A DNA stretch of 9,645 nt from an uncultured Helicobacteraceae bacterium. Its GTDB lineage: Bacteria; Campylobacterota; Campylobacteria; Campylobacterales; UBA6016. Of this stretch, positions 7,099 through 9,645 are shown piece after piece; positions within the stretch are counted from its first letter, which is position 1, and the number at the start of each line of letters is the position of its first letter. The stretch lies in the NCBI GenBank assembly GCA_937973585.1, contig CALJKN010000073.1:1-9645 (forward strand). Reading direction: 5' to 3'. The translations under genes were made by a program, and so were the position numbers. Below the pieces are notes generated by a model that saw only the letters and a program-made list of their open reading frames with translations, ran no database searches and was not told where the DNA came from.

Positions 7099-7395
7099 CT
7101 AAGAGGCTTTTTGCCCGTTTGCCAGTCTGCTTAAATATCTTTGTTTCCTGATTTTTTTATCATTTTTTTCCGGTTTTGAGAGGTTTGTCCCAGTCTCATA
7201 CAGCATACTTCCGTCTTCTAGTGAATATACTCTTTTTTTAGAATCCCCAAATACAACCTCGACGCTCTCTTTGTCTGGCGATATTTTTTTAACACCGTTG
7301 TACTCGTTTAGCGAAATTCTGAGTAGTTTGACATCGTTTTTGAAGATTTGTACGGAGTTGTTTGTAGTCTTGTAGCTGATTTCACACTCGTTCAC
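7099..7395 (-). CDS. Hypothetical protein, beta-rich with basic tail
   Basis: A 98-residue protein I do not recognise. Residues 1-65 alternate hydrophobic and polar residues as in short beta strands (SVQIFKND, VKLLRISL, SVEVVFGD, KRVYSLEDGS, with turns at N, G and D). Residues 72-98 are strongly basic (KPEKNDKKIRKQRY), possibly disordered or nucleic-acid contacting. It has no signal peptide, membrane segment or cysteine pair. The GTG start is supported by an excellent ribosome binding site, GGGAGG (minus strand 7402-7407), 6 nt upstream, and by a TATAAT box at 7450-7455 about 54 bp upstream. It lies between the small coiled-coil pair and the toxin cluster, but its own promoter suggests independent expression from vapBC. 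Confidence 0.7.
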   Translation of the reverse strand: MNECEISYKTTNNSVQIFKNDVKLLRISLNEYNGVKKISPDKESVEVVFGDSKKRVYSLEDGSMLYETGTNLSKPEKNDKKIRKQRYLSRLANGQKAS

Positions 7396-7449
7396 CTGCC
7401 GCCTCCCGTCTTTTGAACTTACCGTTTGGTATCTTTGCGAACTCGTAAG

Positions 7450-7455
7450 ATTATA
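7450..7455 (-). promoter_or_regulatory. -10 box for the gene at 7099-7395
   Basis: On the minus strand the bases read GATATAATC, a perfect TATAAT preceded by an AT-rich stretch. No good -35 is visible at 17 bp. Transcription from about 7443 would give a leader of about 48 nt ending in GGGAGG and the GTG start. Confidence 0.5.
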
Positions 7456-7501
7456 TCATAAGAATTAGCGGCTTTTTTATAATTATTGTATTGCTGAGTC
7501 A

Positions 7502-7885
7502 TTATATACACTTACGAATATCTTTGTCAAAACTGAGTATCTCGTAACCAAAAAATTTGGCTTTGGCGCAAAGCAGAGCATCTGCAAAATCGATATTGGT
7601 ATATTCCAAAATACTAAGCGTCTCAAGAAGTATAGACTTGTCGTTGTTGATTAGCGCATCGTGCGACAAAATCTTTTTGAGGTCGTTTGTCACTTCGGCT
7701 TTTGGCAGTTTATAAAACTTCATCATCACAAAATACACCTCCATCAGCACAGCTTCGCAGACGATAGCCTTTTGTTTGCCTTTTTCGATGCTCTCAAATA
7801 CTTTTGCGGATTTTTCGTATAGCTTTTCATCGTCACCGACAAGAAAACGGACTATGATGTTTGCGTCAATTAGCGCTGTTTTCAT
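7502..7885 (-). CDS. vapC: PIN-domain ribonuclease toxin, VapC family (copy 1)
   Basis: A 127-residue PIN domain, normal for VapC toxins, which are Mg-dependent endoribonucleases that often cut tRNA or rRNA. The acidic site is visible: D7 in LIDANI, E49 in LMEVYFV, D99/D102 in NIDFADALLCAKAK, and D120/D122 in LSFDKDI near the C-terminus. All four expected acidic positions are present, so the enzyme looks intact. The ATG at 7885 lies inside the antitoxin gene, overlapping it by 20 nt, the usual tight coupling of antitoxin then toxin. The upstream AGGCGG is a moderate ribosome binding site. The last 55 nt of the coding region before the final codons (7509-7563) recur exactly at the right end of the window. 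The target RNA cannot be predicted. Confidence 0.92.
   Translation of the reverse strand: MKTALIDANIIVRFLVGDDEKLYEKSAKVFESIEKGKQKAIVCEAVLMEVYFVMMKFYKLPKAEVTNDLKKILSHDALINNDKSILLETLSILEYTNIDFADALLCAKAKFFGYEILSFDKDIRKCI
7509..7563. repeat. 55-bp exact direct repeat, copy A (3' end of vapC copy 1)
   Basis: Identical base for base to 9591-9645, in the same orientation, offset 2082 bp. It covers the C-terminal coding part of vapC. The match starts inside the cysteine codon near the stop and on the other side is limited only by the window end, so the true repeat may be longer. Confidence 0.95.
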
Positions 7886-8129
7886 ATTTGCCGCCTATAT
7901 ATTCGCCCATAGCAGTTTCAAAAGCCGTTTTTGTATCTATACCTCTAAGCTGTGCCGGAATACGATCTTTGTATTTGCCGCCAAGCCCGCTTAAAGACAC
8001 TCTCTGTTTAGTCGGTGTAATAGTAGCTATATGCTCTTTTTTGCGACCGTCTATTACCTCTATCGCTTCGGTCAGGGTTGTAAGTATGGAGATGTTTTTT
8101 TGGATTTCACCTATAGAAACCGCCCTCAT
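7866..8129 (-). CDS. Antitoxin of the VapBC pair (Phd/YefM-like)
   Basis: An 87-residue protein directly upstream of, and overlapping, the PIN toxin. The N-terminal ~45 residues (MRAVSIGEIQKN, LTEAIEVIDGRKKEHIATITP) have the pattern of Phd/YefM-type antitoxins that pair with PIN toxins: a short strand, a helix, then a strand with an RK motif ending in P. The rest is polar (GGKYKDRIP, TAMGEYIGGKYE) and would be the flexible segment that wraps and blocks the toxin. Such antitoxins usually bind their own promoter and repress the operon. The ATG is supported by AAGGAT (8135-8140 on the minus strand). A TATAAA at 8160-8165 (minus strand) is a possible -10. The family call rests on size, position and a weak pattern, so VapB of another fold is possible; antitoxin function is likely from context. 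Confidence 0.85.
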   Translation of the reverse strand: MRAVSIGEIQKNISILTTLTEAIEVIDGRKKEHIATITPTKQRVSLSGLGGKYKDRIPAQLRGIDTKTAFETAMGEYIGGKYENSAN

Positions 8130-8261
8130 AAACTATCCTTTTATATAAATTGCTTTATTTTTATATAGATAAGTTTAGAGGGGGCTTAAATGTTATTTGT
8201 GCGACAAAGAAAGTAGCTCTATCAAATTTACCGCATTTTTGTCCATATAATATTGGTCGGC

Positions 8262-8278
8262 AAAAAAAAGGGGGGGGG
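8262..8278. repeat. A8G9 homopolymer tract between antitoxin and fic
   Basis: Eight A (8262-8269) are followed by nine G (8270-8278), then TGGG. It lies about 55 nt downstream of the fic stop and 130 nt upstream of the antitoxin start, outside any convincing gene. Poly-G runs of this length are classic slipped-strand (phase-variable) sites in Campylobacterota. They are also error-prone in sequencing, so the exact count is uncertain. The surrounding 200 bases (8130-8331) hold no recognisable gene; a TTG-started frame across the tract has no protein-like features. Confidence 0.8.
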
Positions 8279-8331
8279 TGGGATGTTAATCCATGTTTAT
8301 TTCGGAGTTGCTACCGTCTTTTTCGATTATT

Positions 8332-9471
8332 CTAAAACACGATTTCATACCGAATATTTCTGCCATCCGTCCCCTCAACCTGCTTTATGCAACCAAACTC
8401 CAAAAGAGCTGCTATGTCTCTCGTTGCTGTAGCCTTGCTGACTTTTGTGAGTGAAATATATTTTTTTGTACTAATAGCTCCCTCAAAATTCTCGCCGCCC
8501 ATATCTAGCACTTTGTTTAGAAGCTTGATTTGCCTATCGTTGAGCGGTTTATCCCGATGCTTGTCCCAAAATTTTGTTTTTTGCACTAGATATTCGATGT
8601 TTTGTAGCCCTCTCAGCATGGCATTTTTGAGTATTGTCAGATGCCATACGAGCCACTGGGTAATATCAAAAGATTTGTTGAGAAATAAATTTGTGGTGCT
8701 ATCTAGCACATTGTAGTACCCTTTTCTATCAAGATTTATAGCCGTTGATATTGAATATAGCTTAAACTCGGAGCCGGAGCTATTTTTTGATAGAAGATAG
8801 TCTGTTACGGCTCTGGCAATTCTTCCATTTCCGTCATCATACGGATGGATGGACACAAACCACAAGTGAGCAATTGCGCTTTTGATATAAATATTTTCAT
8901 CGGCATAATTGCAATAATTCAAAAAATTTTCCATATCGCCATTGATTTGAGATGCCGGCACGGCTTTGTAATGCACCTTTTCAAATCCAATTGCCCCCGA
9001 AACCACCTCCATGTCGTCGTCGTTTCTGAACGATGCTACATTGATTTTTTGGAGTCTGTTGTAGCTATTTTCAAATAAACAGTTATGCCAACCGTGCAAT
9101 CTTTCAATATCAAGCGGGGCTTTGTTTAGATTGGAGTCTATGAGAATATCGCTGAGTGCGTCAGTCGATGCCGTCGAATATTTGTCGCCAAGTGCGTCAA
9201 AATCTTTGTCAAGTTTTTTTCTAAACGACGAACGGACACTCTCTCTTTTGTATATTTCACCCTCTATGAGAGAAGTATTTATCGCTTCATCCGTCAGTGT
9301 GTCTATTTCGATTTGCCTGATGTCGCCCTTGGCAAACAGCTTTGACAAACCGTCCAAAATACCCCTATGGTAGTCAATCTGACCCACAATCTCCAAAAGC
9401 TTTGTTTTGTCATATTTGAAAATAGGATAATCGGGATGCTGCCATATCCATTTTTTGATCTCTTTACCCAT
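8332..9471 (-). CDS. fic: Fic-family protein (protein AMP-transferase), class II with N-terminal inhibitory motif and winged-helix C-terminus
   Basis: A complete 379-residue Fic protein. Fic enzymes transfer AMP (sometimes other nucleotides) from ATP to hydroxyl side chains of target proteins. The N-terminus (WIWQHPDYPIFKYD, 8-21) matches the DUF4172 extension found on many bacterial Fic proteins. TSLIEG (66-71) fits the (S/T)xxxE(G/N) inhibitory helix with E70, so this is a class II, self-inhibited Fic. The catalytic loop HPYDDGNGRIAR (209-220) keeps the catalytic H209, metal-binding D213, and the G-N-G-R phosphate-binding residues; Y211 replaces the common F. Residues ~310-379 (LTKVSKATATRDIAALLEFG) look like a winged helix-turn-helix, which may bind DNA. 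The ATG has GAGG (9478-9481 on the minus strand) about 6 nt upstream. Upstream repeats at 9486-9555 could be its operator. It sits between two VapC copies on the same strand. Targets are unknown. Confidence 0.95.
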   Translation of the reverse strand: MGKEIKKWIWQHPDYPIFKYDKTKLLEIVGQIDYHRGILDGLSKLFAKGDIRQIEIDTLTDEAINTSLIEGEIYKRESVRSSFRKKLDKDFDALGDKYSTASTDALSDILIDSNLNKAPLDIERLHGWHNCLFENSYNRLQKINVASFRNDDDMEVVSGAIGFEKVHYKAVPASQINGDMENFLNYCNYADENIYIKSAIAHLWFVSIHPYDDGNGRIARAVTDYLLSKNSSGSEFKLYSISTAINLDRKGYYNVLDSTTNLFLNKSFDITQWLVWHLTILKNAMLRGLQNIEYLVQKTKFWDKHRDKPLNDRQIKLLNKVLDMGGENFEGAISTKKYISLTKVSKATATRDIAALLEFGCIKQVEGTDGRNIRYEIVF

Positions 9472-9485
9472 TTTTTACCTCAATG

Positions 9486-9555
9486 GTACGAATATTTATG
9501 CTAATGGTATCATATTATGAGACTTTTATAGTTTCTATTCGTATCATTTTACGAA
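9486..9555. promoter_or_regulatory. Repeat-rich upstream region of fic, candidate operator and promoter
   Basis: TTCGTA (9538-9543) and TACGAA (9550-9555) form a perfect inverted repeat with a 6-nt spacer. TACGAATA (9486-9493) is the reverse complement of TATTCGTA (9536-9543). GTATCATATTATGA (9507-9520) and GTATCATTTTACGA (9541-9554) are direct repeats with two mismatches, 34 bp apart. All lie within the 109 bp between the second vapC and fic. On the minus strand TATAAA and TATGAT sequences inside it could be -10 boxes. The arrangement fits a repressor binding several half-sites over the promoter; the winged-helix end of Fic is one candidate, by inference. Confidence 0.5.
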
Positions 9556-9580
9556 GTTGTAGGCTAATTGCATTGTATGG

Positions 9581-9645
9581 TTATTGCATGCACTTACGAA
9601 TATCTTTGTCAAAACTGAGTATCTCGTAACCAAAAAATTTGGCTT
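9581..9645 (-). CDS. vapC: Second VapC-family PIN toxin, 3' end only (copy 2, runs off right edge)
   Basis: The last 65 bases encode, on the minus strand, the final 20 residues of a VapC protein (AKFFGYEILSFDKDIRKCMQ) and a TAA stop. They match the C-terminus of copy 1, including the last acidic pair in SFDKDI. The nucleotide identity is exact for 55 nt (9591-9645 against 7509-7563) and stops abruptly. Copy 1 ends RKCI, whereas this one ends RKCMQ, so the downstream flanks differ and this is a separate locus rather than a misread. It lies 109 bp upstream of fic on the same strand. The rest of the gene is outside the window, so intactness and the presence of an antitoxin are unknown. Confidence 0.85.
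   Translation of the reverse strand, partial: AKFFGYEILSFDKDIRKCMQ
9591..9645. repeat. 55-bp exact direct repeat, copy B (window terminus)
   Basis: This is the partner of 7509-7563 and ends exactly at the last base of the window. Recombination between the two copies could delete or circularise the 2.1-kb segment carrying vapC copy 1, its antitoxin and fic. An exact match of 55 nt at a sequence end is also what a de Bruijn assembler with k=55 leaves at a repeat boundary. Confidence 0.95.

Noticed and set aside
7080..7112. Possible terminator hairpin (AAGC..CTC / GAG-GCTT followed by T5) at the end of the small-gene pair
   Set aside because: The stem is short and bulged with a long loop, and it overlaps both convergent stop codons. 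It is too weak to call a terminator.
7396..7501. Possible rho-independent terminator for vapC (AAAAAAGCCGC region)
   Set aside because: No stem with adequate pairing precedes a T-run on the minus strand; the A-run belongs to the upstream part of the promoter at 7450.
8150..8335. TTG-started plus-strand frame of 61 codons spanning the A8G9 tract
   Set aside because: It has no ribosome binding site and an unconvincing composition, and it depends on the exact G count. It is kept only as context for the homopolymer finding.
6642..9568. 11-bp match TGTAGGCTAAT at 6642-6652 and 9558-9568
   Set aside because: Matches of this length are expected several times by chance in a window of this size, and the flanks do not extend it.

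Overview
The window looks like chromosomal DNA from a Campylobacterota (former Epsilonproteobacteria) genome, plausibly a Sulfurimonas/Sulfuricurvum-type organism. The reasons are a MurF with several N-terminal membrane segments, a 658-residue UvrB, a stand-alone HDOD protein, short intergenic gaps, and promoters recognisable mainly by TATAAT-like -10 boxes. The genus is an inference; no rRNA or other marker is present.

Left part (1-2095, minus strand): one uninterrupted reading frame of 698 codons that runs off the left edge. It begins as an alpha-class (D12-type) adenine-N6 DNA methyltransferase (YLGSK, DGFSGT and DPPY motifs) and continues into a region with a PD-(D/E)XK nuclease signature (E529, D549, D558-L-K560). 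I read it as a single-chain restriction-modification enzyme. It lies 46 bp downstream of murF on the same strand and looks more AT-rich than the housekeeping genes.

Core part (2142-7097): murF (minus), a divergent HDOD-domain gene (plus), uvrB (minus, overlapping the HDOD gene tail to tail by 4 nt), then a short intergenic region with nested inverted repeats (6489-6599). This abuts a strong sigma70-type promoter (TTTACA-17-TATAAT). That promoter drives two very small genes 3 nt apart: a 68-residue coiled-coil protein and a 76-residue protein with a hairpin-plus-coiled-coil layout resembling ZapA.

Right part (7099-9645, all minus strand): a small hypothetical gene, an overlapping Phd-like antitoxin/VapC (PIN) toxin pair, an A8G9 homopolymer tract, a complete class II Fic (AMP-transferase) gene with a winged-helix C-terminus and repeat-rich upstream DNA, and at the extreme right edge the 3' end of a second VapC gene. 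The last 55 nt of the window are identical to the 3' end of the first vapC. This part is therefore a small cluster of toxin-type genes with a duplicated VapC, and the window may end at an assembly repeat boundary.

No tRNA, rRNA, CRISPR array or complete insertion sequence was seen, and no gene-free gap exceeds 300 bases.
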